A stretch of 64,000 bases of DNA from Gemmatimonadota bacterium (GCA_021413975.1 JAIOPJ010000039.1:1-64000), one strand, 5' to 3'; counted from the stretch's first letter, positions 1-7,888 are shown. The notes: a model not told the origin generated them from the letters alone. Program-made: numbers and translations.

Positions 1-272
1 CGGCGGCGCGCGTGCTCCTGGCGCAGATGGAGGCGCCCCCCAACCTCGGGGCCGCGTACACGCGGGCCTTCCACGACACGTTCATGACCGTGGCGCGGGA
101 CGAGGGAGTGACGCTCATCCCGTTCTTCCTGGACGGGATCGCGGGGACGCGCGACCTCAACCAGGACGACGGGATCCACCCCAACGAGGAGGGGTCGCGC
201 CGGGCGGCACGGCAGATGTGGAAGACGCTGGCGCCGGTGCTGCGGGACATTCCCGGCGTCGTGGCCCGCTGA
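1..272 (+). CDS. GDSL/SGNH-family lysophospholipase or esterase, C-terminal part
   Basis: The last ~90 residues of a protein whose start lies outside the window; the open frame runs from base 3. It carries the C-terminal SGNH-hydrolase block: a DGIHPN motif (catalytic Asp and His, block V) followed by an amphipathic helix ending in APVLRD, as in TesA-type arylesterases/acyl-CoA thioesterases. The nucleophile serine block is outside the window, so substrate cannot be judged. It ends ~120 bases before the efp locus, which has its own promoter, so it is probably a separate transcription unit. Confidence 0.8.
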   Translation, partial: AARVLLAQMEAPPNLGAAYTRAFHDTFMTVARDEGVTLIPFFLDGIAGTRDLNQDDGIHPNEEGSRRAARQMWKTLAPVLRDIPGVVAR

Positions 273-314
273 TGGCGTGGCGGGCGACGACGTGAATCCG
301 TGGTGTGGGCTCGG

Positions 315-343
315 TTGACCGGGGCCACGAGATGGGCTAAACT
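315..343 (+). promoter_or_regulatory. sigma-70-type promoter of efp
   Basis: TTGACC at 315-320, a 17-base spacer and TAAACT at 338-343, 50 bases ahead of the efp ATG. Hexamers and spacing are near consensus and A+T-rich in a GC-rich setting. Confidence 0.6.
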
Positions 344-393
344 TAAAGGCTGTCTTCGTTTAGACCCGTTCTCACCCCGTTTTTCCGAGTCCT

Positions 394-922
394 ATGGCGA
401 TCCCAGCCACTCAGATCCGTCGCGGCATGGTCATTGTTTGGGAAGGTGACCCGTGCCGCATCATCGAGTTCCGCCACCACACGCCGGGCAACCTGCGCGC
501 GATGGTGCAGGCGAAGCTCAAGAATCTCCGCTCGGGCAACAACTTCGAGCACCGCTTCCGCGCCGACGACCAGCTCCACAAGGCGGACATACTCGTACCA
601 CTTCATGAACACCGAGAACTACGAGCAGCTGGAGATGGACGAGGAAGCGCTCGGGGACAACGCGCCCTGGATGCAGGACAACATGAACGTGATCGTCGAG
701 TTCTATAACGGGAAGCCGATGTCGTTGCAGCTCCCGCAGTTCATGAACTACACGATCACGGACACGGCGCCGGTGATGAAGACGGCGACCAAGACGGCGA
801 GCTCCAAGCCGGCGCTGCTCGAGAACGGCGTGTCGATCAACGTGCCGGAGTTCATCGCGTCGGGGGAGCGGGTACGGGTGAACCCGAACACCGGCGAGTA
901 CATGGATCGGGCGAAGGACTGA
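394..922 (+). pseudogene. efp: elongation factor P, disrupted by a ~38-base internal deletion
   Basis: EF-P resolves ribosomes stalled at polyproline. The ATG at 394 opens a normal N-terminal KOW-like domain (IRRGMVI, then TPGNLRAMVQ; the tip position equivalent to E. coli Lys34 is Asn). The frame is lost after HKAD. The OB domains continue in the +1 frame from HFMNTENYEQ through INVPEF to the stop at 922. Only 10 bases (589-598) separate KAD from HFMN, where E. coli EF-P has 16 residues (48 bases); the missing ~38 bases explain both the gap and the frame change. Everything else is conserved, so this is either a very recent lesion or an assembly error. Confidence 0.85.
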
Positions 923-940
923 CCGCGACGCGACTTGCGG

Positions 941-969
941 TTGATTCGGGCCGCGGTCGGGACTATTTT
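941..969 (+). promoter_or_regulatory. promoter of the tRNA cluster
   Basis: TTGATT at 941-946, 17-base spacer, TATTTT at 964-969, about 30 bases before tRNA-His. It is the only A+T-rich stretch between efp and the tRNAs. Confidence 0.5.
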
Positions 970-1000
970 TCCCTGCTCCCCGGGACCGTGACCGGGACAT

Positions 1001-1075
1001 GGTGGCTGTAGCTCAGTCGGTTAGAGCATCGGATTGTGGTTCCGAGGGTCGCGGGTTCGATTCCCGTCAGCCACC
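1001..1075 (+). tRNA. tRNA-His (GTG)
   Basis: Cloverleaf with acceptor GTGGCTG/CAGCCAC, GTG anticodon in the ATTGTGGTT loop region, a T-loop TTCGATT, and the extra 5' G (G-1) opposite C73 that is diagnostic of tRNA-His. The CCA end is not encoded. Confidence 0.95.
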
Positions 1076-1085
1076 CTCCAAGCTG

Positions 1086-1112
1086 CAGGTGGTAGGTGGG
1101 AGGTGGTAGGTG
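1086..1112 (+). repeat. 27-base direct repeat in a tRNA spacer, copy 1
   Basis: A GGTGGTAGG-type purine-rich string identical over 27 bases to 1821-1847. A 12-base core (CAGGTGGTAGGT) also appears in inverse orientation at 27797-27808, beside the 3' end of flgE. Other tRNA spacers here hold a related GGATGAAGG string (about 1215-1235, 1350-1382, 1484-1500, 1964-1995). Confidence 0.85.
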
Positions 1113-1134
1113 AACGGACTTGCTCTCCCCTCCT

Positions 1135-1207
1135 AGGTCCGTAGCTCAATTGGTAGAGCACCGGTCTCCAAAACCGGCGGTTGGGGGTTCGATTCCCTCC
1201 GGGCCTG
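1135..1207 (+). tRNA. tRNA-Trp (CCA)
   Basis: Acceptor AGGTCCG/CGGGCCT with a G:T pair, discriminator G, anticodon loop CTCCAAA giving CCA, standard D and T arms. No encoded 3' CCA. Confidence 0.95.
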
Positions 1208-1270
1208 CTCTAGGCAGAAGGATGAAGGATGGAAGATCGGCTCCGGCGGTTCGCGGAGAGTACGACCCGC

Positions 1271-1343
1271 GGCGGTATCGTCTAGGGGACTAGGACACGG
1301 CCCTCTCAAGGCTGGAACACGGGTTCGAATCCCGTTACCGCTA
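1271..1343 (+). tRNA. tRNA-Glu (CTC)
   Basis: Acceptor GGCGGTA/TACCGCT (terminal G:T), D arm beginning TCGTCTAG as in tRNA-Glu, anticodon loop CTCTCAA giving CTC, T-loop TTCGAAT, discriminator A. It reads GAG, a codon heavily used in the flagellar genes here. Confidence 0.93.
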
Positions 1344-1392
1344 CTGTTCTCAGGATGAAGGATGAAGGTTGAAGGATGAAGGCTCAGAGATC

Positions 1393-1464
1393 GGCCCCAT
1401 CGTCTATCGGTTAGGACGACACCCTTTCAAGGTGTAGAGACGGGTTCGATTCCCGTTGGGGCTA
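1393..1464 (+). tRNA. tRNA-Glu (TTC)
   Basis: Acceptor GGCCCCA/TGGGGCT, anticodon loop CTTTCAA giving TTC, T-loop TTCGATT, discriminator A. The second glutamate isoacceptor in the same cluster. Confidence 0.94.
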
Positions 1465-1557
1465 CTCCGGCCCCTGCGGGGCGGATGAAGGGTGAAGGAG
1501 ATTGGGCAGGGCGAGTACGGTCCTCCGTCACCAGCCTGTCGCACGGTCTGTAGGTCT

Positions 1558-1632
1558 GGGGGCGTAGCTCAGTTTGGTTAGAGCACTCGACTGTCACTCG
1601 AGAGGTCGCGGGTTCGAGCCCCGTCGCTCCCG
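1558..1632 (+). tRNA. tRNA-Asp (GTC)
   Basis: Acceptor GGGGGCG/CGCTCCC with one G:T pair, anticodon stem CTCGA/TCGAG around CTGTCAC giving GTC, T-loop TTCGAGC, discriminator G. Confidence 0.95.
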
Positions 1633-1726
1633 TTCGATGCAGAAGACGTTGGTCGCAGGCGGATCGATCGAGCCACACCGAGCAGCACTGATCCTGCGCC
1701 CGACGTCTCCCATCCGAAGTTGCAGC

Positions 1727-1808
1727 GCCCTGGTGGTGAAATTGGTAGACACGCCATCTTGAGGGGGTGGTGCCGTAAGGCGTCGCGGTTCGAGTCCGCG
1801 CCAGGGCA
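1727..1808 (+). tRNA. tRNA-Leu (GAG)
   Basis: Class II tRNA of 82 bases: acceptor GCCCTGG/CCAGGGC, anticodon loop TTGAGGG giving GAG, a long variable arm, T-loop TTCGAGT, discriminator A. Confidence 0.95.
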
Positions 1809-1820
1809 TTCTTCGTACGA

Positions 1821-1847
1821 CAGGTGGTAGGTGGGAGGTGGTAGGTG
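1821..1847 (+). repeat. 27-base direct repeat in a tRNA spacer, copy 2
   Basis: Identical to 1086-1112. It sits between tRNA-Leu and tRNA-Thr. Confidence 0.85.
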
Positions 1848-1886
1848 TGAAGTCGCACCGCTCCCCACTCGCTCGCTTCCTGAACC

Positions 1887-1958
1887 GCCACAGTAGCTCA
1901 GGGGTAGAGCACTCGATTCGTAATCGAGCGGTCGTGGGTTCAATTCCCACCTGTGGCT
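1887..1958 (+). tRNA. tRNA-Thr (CGT)
   Basis: Acceptor GCCACAG/CTGTGGC, anticodon stem CTCGA/TCGAG around TTCGTAA giving CGT, T-loop TTCAATT, discriminator T. Last gene of the cluster. Confidence 0.95.
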
Positions 1959-1995
1959 CTCGGCAGGATGCAGGATGGAGGATGAAGGATGGAAG

Positions 1996-2028
1996 AGCGG
2001 GGCCGCGCACGAAGTGCGCGGCCCCGCT
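1996..2028 (+). terminator. hairpin closing the tRNA cluster
   Basis: A perfect 15-bp stem (1996-2010 with 2014-2028) and a 3-base GAA loop, almost all G:C. There is no T-run after it. It lies between the last tRNA and the convergent gene ending at 2073, so it may serve both strands. Confidence 0.7.
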
Positions 2029-2072
2029 GGTGCGTTCAGCCGTCTCCCGTCCTGCATTCGACGTGGCAGGAC

Positions 2073-3203
2073 TCAGGACACTCGCCGCGGCGCGAACCTC
2101 AGCCCGAGTCCGAGCCCGAGCAGCAGCAGCGCCATGCCGAGCGCGGTCGGCACCGCCGGCAGCCCCGGCCCTGCCCGATAAGGGAGCGTTCGTTGCGCCA
2201 CTTGATCCTCGACCCAGGCCGTCAGCGGACGCCCGGCCTCGGCCTGGTAGCTCTCCGCGAGGGACTTCGGTCCCCGCCACATCTGGCCGAAGCGCTCCCA
2301 TCCCACGTCCTTCGCGAGCGCGGCGAGCAGGCCGCTCTGCACCTCGATGCGGCTGGCCTCGGACCATTGAGAACCCGCGGAGTAGACCTCGGTCCCCGGT
2401 TCGTAACTCGCGAGCTCGTCCCAGAGCGCCGGTCGCGCGGACTCCAAGGGCGGGAGGGCGCGCGGATCGGGCGACAGGAGGTCGGCGCAGGCGGAGATCC
2501 GGCCCGAGCGGCAAGCCGCCAACTCGATGCTCCCCCCATAGTAGAACGCGTATCCCGAGCGCAGGTCGAGTCGCGAGCTGTCGTCGTCGATCGACCAGGG
2601 GACGGCCAGATAGCGCGCGCTCGCGAGCCGGGTCGCCCGGAGCCACGAGGCGACCTCGGTCCCCGGAGCCCCGAACGCCGCGAAGAAGCCGCACGCGCCG
2701 AGGAATCGTTGCGATCCGGCGAGCCCCAGGAACCGCAGTTGCACCCGCGAGACGGAGACGACGATCGCGCAGGGAGCGCCGGGCGACTCCGGGAGCGCCA
2801 CTGCTCGCCTGAACCACCTCTCGGCCACGGCGGTGTCGACGCGCACGACGAGGGCCACCGGATACCGCGGAGCGTTCCCTGTCGCCTCGCGCCATTCCGT
2901 GGCGAACCGGTCGCGCACACGAGCCGCGTCGCCGGGGGGAACACGCGGATCGATGCGTACGAGTGGTTCCTGTGGTGACACGGCCGGGAGCGCGACCGCG
3001 AGCGCGCGCACCTCGGCGCGCGCCCTGAGCTCGTGCAGCGCGATGGCCCGGTCGCGCGCGGCCTGATACTCGTTCCACGCATCGCGCCGCAGACGCGCGT
3101 CGTCGGTCAGGTAGCTGTCGCTGACGCGCTTGGGGACCAACAGCGTGAAGGCCACGACCGCGGCGAGCAACGTGCCCGCGACCCACTTCAGGAGGGGGAT
3201 CAC
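2073..3203 (-). CDS. two-anchor membrane protein of unknown function, last gene of the GntR-ABC operon
   Basis: About 376 residues. The GTG at 3203 overlaps the TGA of the upstream gene as GTGA; an ATG at 3245 lies inside that gene and is less likely. There is one membrane segment at the N-terminus (LLKWVAGTLLAAVVAF) and one at the C-terminus (ALGMALLLLGLGLGL), with a ~300-residue presumably extracytoplasmic domain between. No catalytic motif is recognised. The shape matches the upstream protein at 3200-4336, suggesting a related or duplicated pair that acts with the ABC transporter. Function unknown. Confidence 0.7.
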   Translation of the reverse strand: MIPLLKWVAGTLLAAVVAFTLLVPKRVSDSYLTDDARLRRDAWNEYQAARDRAIALHELRARAEVRALAVALPAVSPQEPLVRIDPRVPPGDAARVRDRFATEWREATGNAPRYPVALVVRVDTAVAERWFRRAVALPESPGAPCAIVVSVSRVQLRFLGLAGSQRFLGACGFFAAFGAPGTEVASWLRATRLASARYLAVPWSIDDDSSRLDLRSGYAFYYGGSIELAACRSGRISACADLLSPDPRALPPLESARPALWDELASYEPGTEVYSAGSQWSEASRIEVQSGLLAALAKDVGWERFGQMWRGPKSLAESYQAEAGRPLTAWVEDQVAQRTLPYRAGPGLPAVPTALGMALLLLGLGLGLRFAPRRVS

Positions 3204-4336
3204 AGGAATCTCCGGCGCAAGGAGACGAGCAGGAGCAGGCCGCACCAGGCCAGTGTCGTGAGGAAGGCAGGGATCGCTCCCGTCACGCCATGCGTCACCG
3301 AGGAGAAGAGATCGGCGTGCCAGGACGCGATCAGCGCGTCCTCGCTGAGTCCCGCGACCGTAGCGAGGATCGCGATCGGGGGTCCGTCCGCTTGGGCGGC
3401 GAGGCGCGCCAGCGCGTTCTCACCACCCACGGCGATCGCGTGGGCGAGCAGGCTGCCGCGGACGGACGAGCCGAAGGGATCCGTCGGCACGATGCGGTCG
3501 ATGATCAGGGCGCACGAAGCGTCCTTGCCCTTGAGGCACTGATGGCGCGCGACGGAGAAAGCGCTGTCGGGGAGTCCGGGGAGCCGCGCCGAGGTGACCA
3601 CCGCCTGGACGTCACTGGCGTCGAAGTAGTGGTCGTAACCCGCCGCGGCGTCGAACGGTGCGAGCACCACCTTGCAGGCAGCCACCGCGCGCGTCGCACA
3701 CCGTCGACCGGTGGCGGCCCAGGATGTCGCGAGACGACGGGCGATCTCGTCCGACGGCACCTGGTCGGGGAGGAATGCGGTCCAACCGGAGTAGCCGCGC
3801 AGCGCGGGCGTGGTGGCCGTGAGTCGGTCCCCGGCTTGCGCGATCACGAAGTCCGCGACCGACGCCGGCGAGATGGGGCGCGGGAGCGTGGCGCGCGCGC
3901 CGTTCGGATCGCGCTGCGGGTAGAGTTCGACGATCCAGCGCTGCCGGGTGCGACCCCCGGTGATGACCCAGCTGGCGGTGTCGATGAGCGCCGTCCCGGC
4001 GTCGCCGAATCGTGCCGCGAGCTGTGCACGGCCGAGTTCGAGACCCGCCGCGACGCGCGCGGAGTCGCGCGGCGAGATCTGCGCCTTGCGGTAGCGCACC
4101 ACCCGGCCGCCGCTGCGGATCTCACCGTCACCATCGAACCGACCGAACTCACTGAGCTGGCGCTGACGCACCACTACCACAGCGAGAGCGGAATCAGCCG
4201 ACCGGCTCCGCGCGCGCAGCTCGTCGAGCGTCTGCGCGTGCATCGTGTGTGGCACGGCGAGCAGAGCAACGAGCGCCGCGAAGAGCGCTGCGAAGAGCGC
4301 CGCGGCCCGAGAGAGGGAATGCCGGTGGTCAGACAT
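3200..4336 (-). CDS. exported, C-terminally anchored protein of unknown function
   Basis: About 378 residues. The N-terminus has a basic region and long hydrophobic stretch ending HTMHAQ, typical of a signal peptide. A C-terminal segment (AIPAFLTTLAWCGLLLLVSL) is followed by RRRFL, a stop-transfer anchor. Four cysteines lie in the central domain. The start overlaps the end of the permease gene by 8 bases, so it is translationally coupled to the ABC transporter. The fold and architecture echo the next protein. No function can be assigned; a substrate-handling or sensing role for the transporter is only a guess. Confidence 0.7.
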   Translation of the reverse strand: MSDHRHSLSRAAALFAALFAALVALLAVPHTMHAQTLDELRARSRSADSALAVVVVRQRQLSEFGRFDGDGEIRSGGRVVRYRKAQISPRDSARVAAGLELGRAQLAARFGDAGTALIDTASWVITGGRTRQRWIVELYPQRDPNGARATLPRPISPASVADFVIAQAGDRLTATTPALRGYSGWTAFLPDQVPSDEIARRLATSWAATGRRCATRAVAACKVVLAPFDAAAGYDHYFDASDVQAVVTSARLPGLPDSAFSVARHQCLKGKDASCALIIDRIVPTDPFGSSVRGSLLAHAIAVGGENALARLAAQADGPPIAILATVAGLSEDALIASWHADLFSSVTHGVTGAIPAFLTTLAWCGLLLLVSLRRRFL

Positions 4337-4985
4337 CGATGAGCATCCAGGACTCGCCGAACACGGCGAGCGGCCCCGGCGAGTGGAAGAGATAGTCCAA
4401 CAGTCGTACGAGGGTCTTCGTGTTGCCCGAGAACTCCGACCCGAGCGCGACGATGGCCAGGATGAGCATCAACACCAGGAGCACATGCGCCGCCTTGCGA
4501 CCCGAGATGTACTGGACCGCGAAGATGCCGGCATAGGACAACAGCGCGCCGAGCAGGAACCGGAACGCCAGCGTGCCGGGGTAGGCGTTCAGCGTGGCGG
4601 GGAGATCGATCATCGAGAGGACGAGGAGGCAGCCGAGCCAGAGTGCGGCGGTCGGGATGAGGGTGAGGAGGGCGCCCGCGCCGAACCGCATGCCGACGTA
4701 GCGCGACCAGGGCACGGGGAGCGAGAGCGGATACACGTGCCGTGCCGCGGCGTCGACCGCCCAGGGCTGCGCGACCGCCATGAAGCCGGCGAAGAACGCG
4801 AGCAGGACGAGTGCGGGACCGAGCACCTCGAAGCCGCACATCACCTCCATGGCGGTCGCGGTCCCGAAGTAGCTGTCGTGCGAGAGGCGCCAGAGACCGG
4901 CCGGCAGGGCGAAGGCCACGATCGAGAGGACCGCCAGCGTGCTGCGCGTCCACTTCAGTTGAGTGTAGAGGATCTGCCCGAACAT
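4329..4985 (-). CDS. ABC-2-type transporter permease
   Basis: About 218 residues with roughly six hydrophobic segments (for example VLGPALVLLAFFAGFMAV, LIPTAALWLGCLLVL, AHVLLVLMLILAIVAL), the size and layout of an ABC-2 permease half. The ATG at 4985 overlaps the TGA of the ATPase gene (ATGA). With the YtrA-type regulator and ATPase this forms a GntR-ABC module of the kind often induced by cell-envelope stress. The substrate is unknown. Confidence 0.82.
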   Translation of the reverse strand: MFGQILYTQLKWTRSTLAVLSIVAFALPAGLWRLSHDSYFGTATAMEVMCGFEVLGPALVLLAFFAGFMAVAQPWAVDAAARHVYPLSLPVPWSRYVGMRFGAGALLTLIPTAALWLGCLLVLSMIDLPATLNAYPGTLAFRFLLGALLSYAGIFAVQYISGRKAAHVLLVLMLILAIVALGSEFSGNTKTLVRLLDYLFHSPGPLAVFGESWMLIDV

Positions 4986-5890
4986 CAGCGGGTCTCCTGG
5001 TTGGAAGTGCGCGCGCCGCGCAGCAACTCGACGAAACTCTCCTCGAGGTCCAAGTCCTGCACGTCGCGCACGTCGGCACCGGCGCGCTGGAACCACTCCC
5101 GCATCTCCGGCTGCCACCCGCGCACGACCCATTCCTCCTGGTCGACCGTGAGCGCCTCGCGCGAGAGCAGCGCGAACGGCGCCGCATCGCGCACGGCGGG
5201 CGCGCGGTCGATGCGCAGCCGCTTGATGCCGCTGCGGAACTCCTGCATGGGCAACTCGGCGATGAGTCGGCCACCGTCCATGATGCCGACCCAGTCGCAG
5301 ATGCGTTCCTGCTCGTGCACGAGGTGGCTCGAGATGAACACCGTCGCGCTCCGGGATTCGACGTACTCCACGAGCGCGCCGAGAACTTCGCGGCGGATCA
5401 CGGGGTCGAGACCGTCGGTCGGCTCGTCGAGCACGAGGAGTTCGGCCCGCTGCGAGAGCGCGAGCATCATCATGAGCTTGCCGGCCTCGCCCTTGGAGAG
5501 GCGCTGCACGAGCTGGTCCTCGCGCAGGCCGAAACGCTTGCGCAGCCGCTCGGCTTCGGCGCCATCGAAGTTCGCGTAGAAGGCACGGTGGTAGCGGATC
5601 GATTCGTCGACCGTGAGGCCCTGGTACAGGTGGAGCCGCTCGGGAACGTAGCCGATGCCGGCCAGTGCGCGGTGCGCGAAGCGGGGCACGCTGTGGCCGA
5701 GGACCTCGATGGTGCCGTCCTCGGGCGGAAGCATCCCGAGCATGAGGCGGATGGTGGTGGTCTTGCCCGAACCGTTGGGTCCGAGGAAGCCGTAGATGGC
5801 GCCGGTCGGCACGGTCATGGCGAGCTCGCGGATGGCGAACTCCTTGCCGGCGCGCCAGGCGAGGTTGCGGATGCGGACGGCGTCGGTCAC
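4985..5890 (-). CDS. ABC transporter ATP-binding protein
   Basis: About 301 residues; GTG start at 5890 overlapping the repressor stop as GTGA. Walker A GPNGSGKTTT, a signature region LSKGEAGKLMMMLAL (relaxed from LSGGQ), Walker B LLVLDEPTDGLDP and H-loop SSHLVHE are all present. The C-terminal ~80 residues follow the ATPase core as in YtrB/BcrA-like exporters with a regulatory tail. It energises the permease encoded directly downstream. Confidence 0.92.
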   Translation of the reverse strand: MTDAVRIRNLAWRAGKEFAIRELAMTVPTGAIYGFLGPNGSGKTTTIRLMLGMLPPEDGTIEVLGHSVPRFAHRALAGIGYVPERLHLYQGLTVDESIRYHRAFYANFDGAEAERLRKRFGLREDQLVQRLSKGEAGKLMMMLALSQRAELLVLDEPTDGLDPVIRREVLGALVEYVESRSATVFISSHLVHEQERICDWVGIMDGGRLIAELPMQEFRSGIKRLRIDRAPAVRDAAPFALLSREALTVDQEEWVVRGWQPEMREWFQRAGADVRDVQDLDLEESFVELLRGARTSNQETR

Positions 5891-6264
5891 TTGGACTCCG
5901 GGAGTTCGCGGTCGAGCGCGAGACGAAGGTCGGCGGGGGAGAGACCGGTTCGTGCGGCCTCCTGGAGCATCTGGCGGACGAAGCGCTGGGCGGCGGCGGT
6001 GCGTTCGCGGGCGCGGGTCTCGGTGGCCATCTCCGAGATGAAGGTGCCGGCGCCCTGGCGCATCTCGACGATCCTGTCGCGTTCGAGATCGCGGTAGGCC
6101 TGGACGACGGTCGCGGGGTTCACGCGCAGCTTGGTCGCGAGGGCGCGGACGCTGGGGAGGCTCTCGCCGGGGCTCAGTTCGCCCGAGGCGATCGCGAGGC
6201 GCACGCGGTCGGAGATCTGGGCGTAGAGCGGGGTGGGGGAGCGTGGGTCGATGGTCGAGAACAT
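5887..6264 (-). CDS. GntR-family transcriptional regulator, YtrA subfamily
   Basis: About 125 residues: an N-terminal winged helix (DPRSPTPLYAQI, then GESLPSVRALATKLRVNPATVVQAYRDLE) and a short helical tail, the compact YtrA layout without a large effector domain. I prefer the ATG at 6264, since MFSTIDPRSPTPLYAQ matches the family N-terminus; the ATG at 6291 would add nine residues and lies inside a likely promoter/operator. It is first gene of the ABC operon and probably autorepresses it. Confidence 0.87.
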   Translation of the reverse strand: MFSTIDPRSPTPLYAQISDRVRLAIASGELSPGESLPSVRALATKLRVNPATVVQAYRDLERDRIVEMRQGAGTFISEMATETRARERTAAAQRFVRQMLQEAARTGLSPADLRLALDRELPESK

Positions 6265-6281
6265 CGGGGTCCGGTGTGTTG

Positions 6282-6295
6282 GTGTGACCATACAC
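6282..6295 (-). promoter_or_regulatory. GTGT-N6-ACAC inverted repeat, candidate operator
   Basis: A short inverted repeat just upstream of the preferred repressor start. TAGTGTAT on the minus strand overlaps it and could serve as a -10 region. Autorepression here would fit YtrA-type regulators, but the site is short. Confidence 0.35.
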
Positions 6296-6342
6296 TAGGA
6301 CTCTCCGATCAGGATGTCAAGGACCCACTGCGGGAACGGCGG

Positions 6343-6487
6343 TTCACCACCGAGGCACCGAGGACACCGAGGGGGCTCGTGTCAGCTTCGATGGAGTGGG
6401 ACTCACGCGAACCAGGACGCTGGAAGCGGAATCGGCCCCCGTTTGGGCCGTCGCAGTTCTCGGTGCCCCCGGTGACTCGGTGGTGAA
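6343..6487. repeat. 145-bp imperfect inverted repeat element
   Basis: Arms at 6343-6371 and 6459-6487 match as inverted repeats at 26 of 29 positions; they contain the periodic unit ACCGAGG-CACCGAGG. The 87-base centre has no open frame. It lies between the divergent ABC operon and the end of the CoA-transferase gene. It could be a non-autonomous repeat element or a long transcript hairpin. Confidence 0.7.
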
Positions 6488-6508
6488 CGCCGTTGCCGTC
6501 TCGACGGT

Positions 6509-7801
6509 CTACCCGACGATCCCCTTCCGCGCATCGCGCGCCAGCTCGGCCCGGAAATCCGGATGCGCGATGCTCGTGAGCAGTGCCGCCCGCTCCCGCA
6601 GCGACTTGGCGTGCAGGTTGACGGCGCCGTACTCGGTGACGACCCAGTGCACATGGCCCCGTGTGGTCACCACACCCGACCCGGGTGAGAGCACGGACGC
6701 GATGCGCGAGAACCTGCCGCCGCTCGCGGTCGACGGCAGCGCGATGATCGGTTTCCCGCCCGCGCTGCGCGCGGCACCGCGGATGAAGTCCATCTGGCCG
6801 CCGATCCCCGAATAGATGCGCGATCCGATCGAATCGGCGCAGACCTGCCCGGTCAGGTCGAGTTGGATCGCCGAGTTGATGGCGACGACCTTCGGGTTGC
6901 GACCGATGCGACCGGTGTCGTTGGTCATGTCGGCACTGATGAACTCGACCTCGGAGTTGTCGTCGACGAAGTCGAAGACGCGCCGGGAACCGATGACGAA
7001 GCTCGTGACGATGCGGCCGGGGAAGATCGCCTTCAGCCGGTTGTTCACGGCGCCGGCCTCGACGAGGTCCACGAGCCGGTCGGAGAACATCTCGGTGTGG
7101 ACCCCGAGGTCATGGCGGTCGTGCAGGCGCGCGAGGACGGCGTCGGGGATGGCGCCGATGCCCATCTGCAGCGTGCTGCCGTCCTCCACGAGTGCGGCGA
7201 CGAGTTCGCCGATGCGTGCGATCACCGCCGTCTCGGGCTCGGGCGGATGCTCGGGGAGCGGACGGTCGGTGTGCGTGAAGGCCTCGAGCTGGTCGAACGG
7301 CACGCTGGTGTCGCCATGCGTGCGCGGCATGCGCTCGTTGATCTCGGCGATGATCATCGGCGCGTTGTCGACGGCGGCGCGGGCGGCGTCGATCGATGTG
7401 CCGAGGGAGCAGTATCCGTGTCGGTCGGGCGGCGAGAGCTGGACGATGGCGGCGTCGAGCTTCACGCGGCCGCTCGAGAAGAGGCTGGGCACGTCCGAGA
7501 GGAAGATCGGGACGTAGTCGGCGCGGCCGTCGTTCACGGCCTCGCGCATGGAAGCGCCGGTGAAGAGCGAGACCGACCGGAAGCGGCCCTGCATCCCCGG
7601 GGCGATCCAGGCCGCGGTGCCTTCGGTGTGCAGGTGATAGAGCGTGACGTTCTCGACGTCGGTGCGCCGGGCGAGCGCGTCGAGCAGGGTGGTGGGTGTG
7701 GCGGCGCCGCCGTGGACGAAGACCTGCATCCCGCTCGAGATGCCGCGTACGGCTTCGTCGGGGGTGAGGGAACGGGTGTACCAGTCGGGGATCTTTCGCA
7801 T
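6509..7801 (-). CDS. acetyl-CoA hydrolase/transferase-family protein (4-hydroxybutyrate CoA-transferase-like)
   Basis: 430 residues, starting at the ATG at 7801 (MRKIPDW). The two CoA-transferase halves are visible: the N-terminal part (VFVHGGAATP, near residue 30) and the C-terminal part (GIGAIPDAVL, TEMFSDRLVDL, GIGGQMDFIRGA, PSTASGGRFSRI, TEYGAVNLHAKS). The glutamate in EMFSD is the expected CoA-thioester-forming residue of family I transferases. It moves CoA between an acyl-CoA and a free acid such as acetate; the exact acid cannot be read from sequence. It is monocistronic, with a palindrome and tRNA-Gly upstream. Confidence 0.87.
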   Translation of the reverse strand: MRKIPDWYTRSLTPDEAVRGISSGMQVFVHGGAATPTTLLDALARRTDVENVTLYHLHTEGTAAWIAPGMQGRFRSVSLFTGASMREAVNDGRADYVPIFLSDVPSLFSSGRVKLDAAIVQLSPPDRHGYCSLGTSIDAARAAVDNAPMIIAEINERMPRTHGDTSVPFDQLEAFTHTDRPLPEHPPEPETAVIARIGELVAALVEDGSTLQMGIGAIPDAVLARLHDRHDLGVHTEMFSDRLVDLVEAGAVNNRLKAIFPGRIVTSFVIGSRRVFDFVDDNSEVEFISADMTNDTGRIGRNPKVVAINSAIQLDLTGQVCADSIGSRIYSGIGGQMDFIRGAARSAGGKPIIALPSTASGGRFSRIASVLSPGSGVVTTRGHVHWVVTEYGAVNLHAKSLRERAALLTSIAHPDFRAELARDARKGIVG

Positions 7802-7871
7802 GAACACAATCTGAGCGGGGGCGCGGTGTGTGGGGAGCGGGAGGAGCCTGACCCCCCGTGGGCGGAAGGTG

Positions 7872-7888
7872 GACAAGCGCCGCTTGTC
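7872..7888. promoter_or_regulatory. perfect GACAAGCG-C-CGCTTGTC palindrome
   Basis: An 8-bp perfect inverted repeat around one base. It overlaps the -35 of the tRNA-Gly promoter and lies 71 bases upstream of the divergent CoA-transferase start. It has the size of a TetR- or GntR-type operator. Confidence 0.45.

Noticed and set aside
1578-2057. Open frames across the tRNA cluster
   Set aside because: They translate tRNA genes and purine-rich spacers, giving the familiar spurious peptides seen over tRNA arrays.
6343-6487. Insertion sequence
   Set aside because: No transposase frame and no target duplication was found; recorded only as an inverted repeat.
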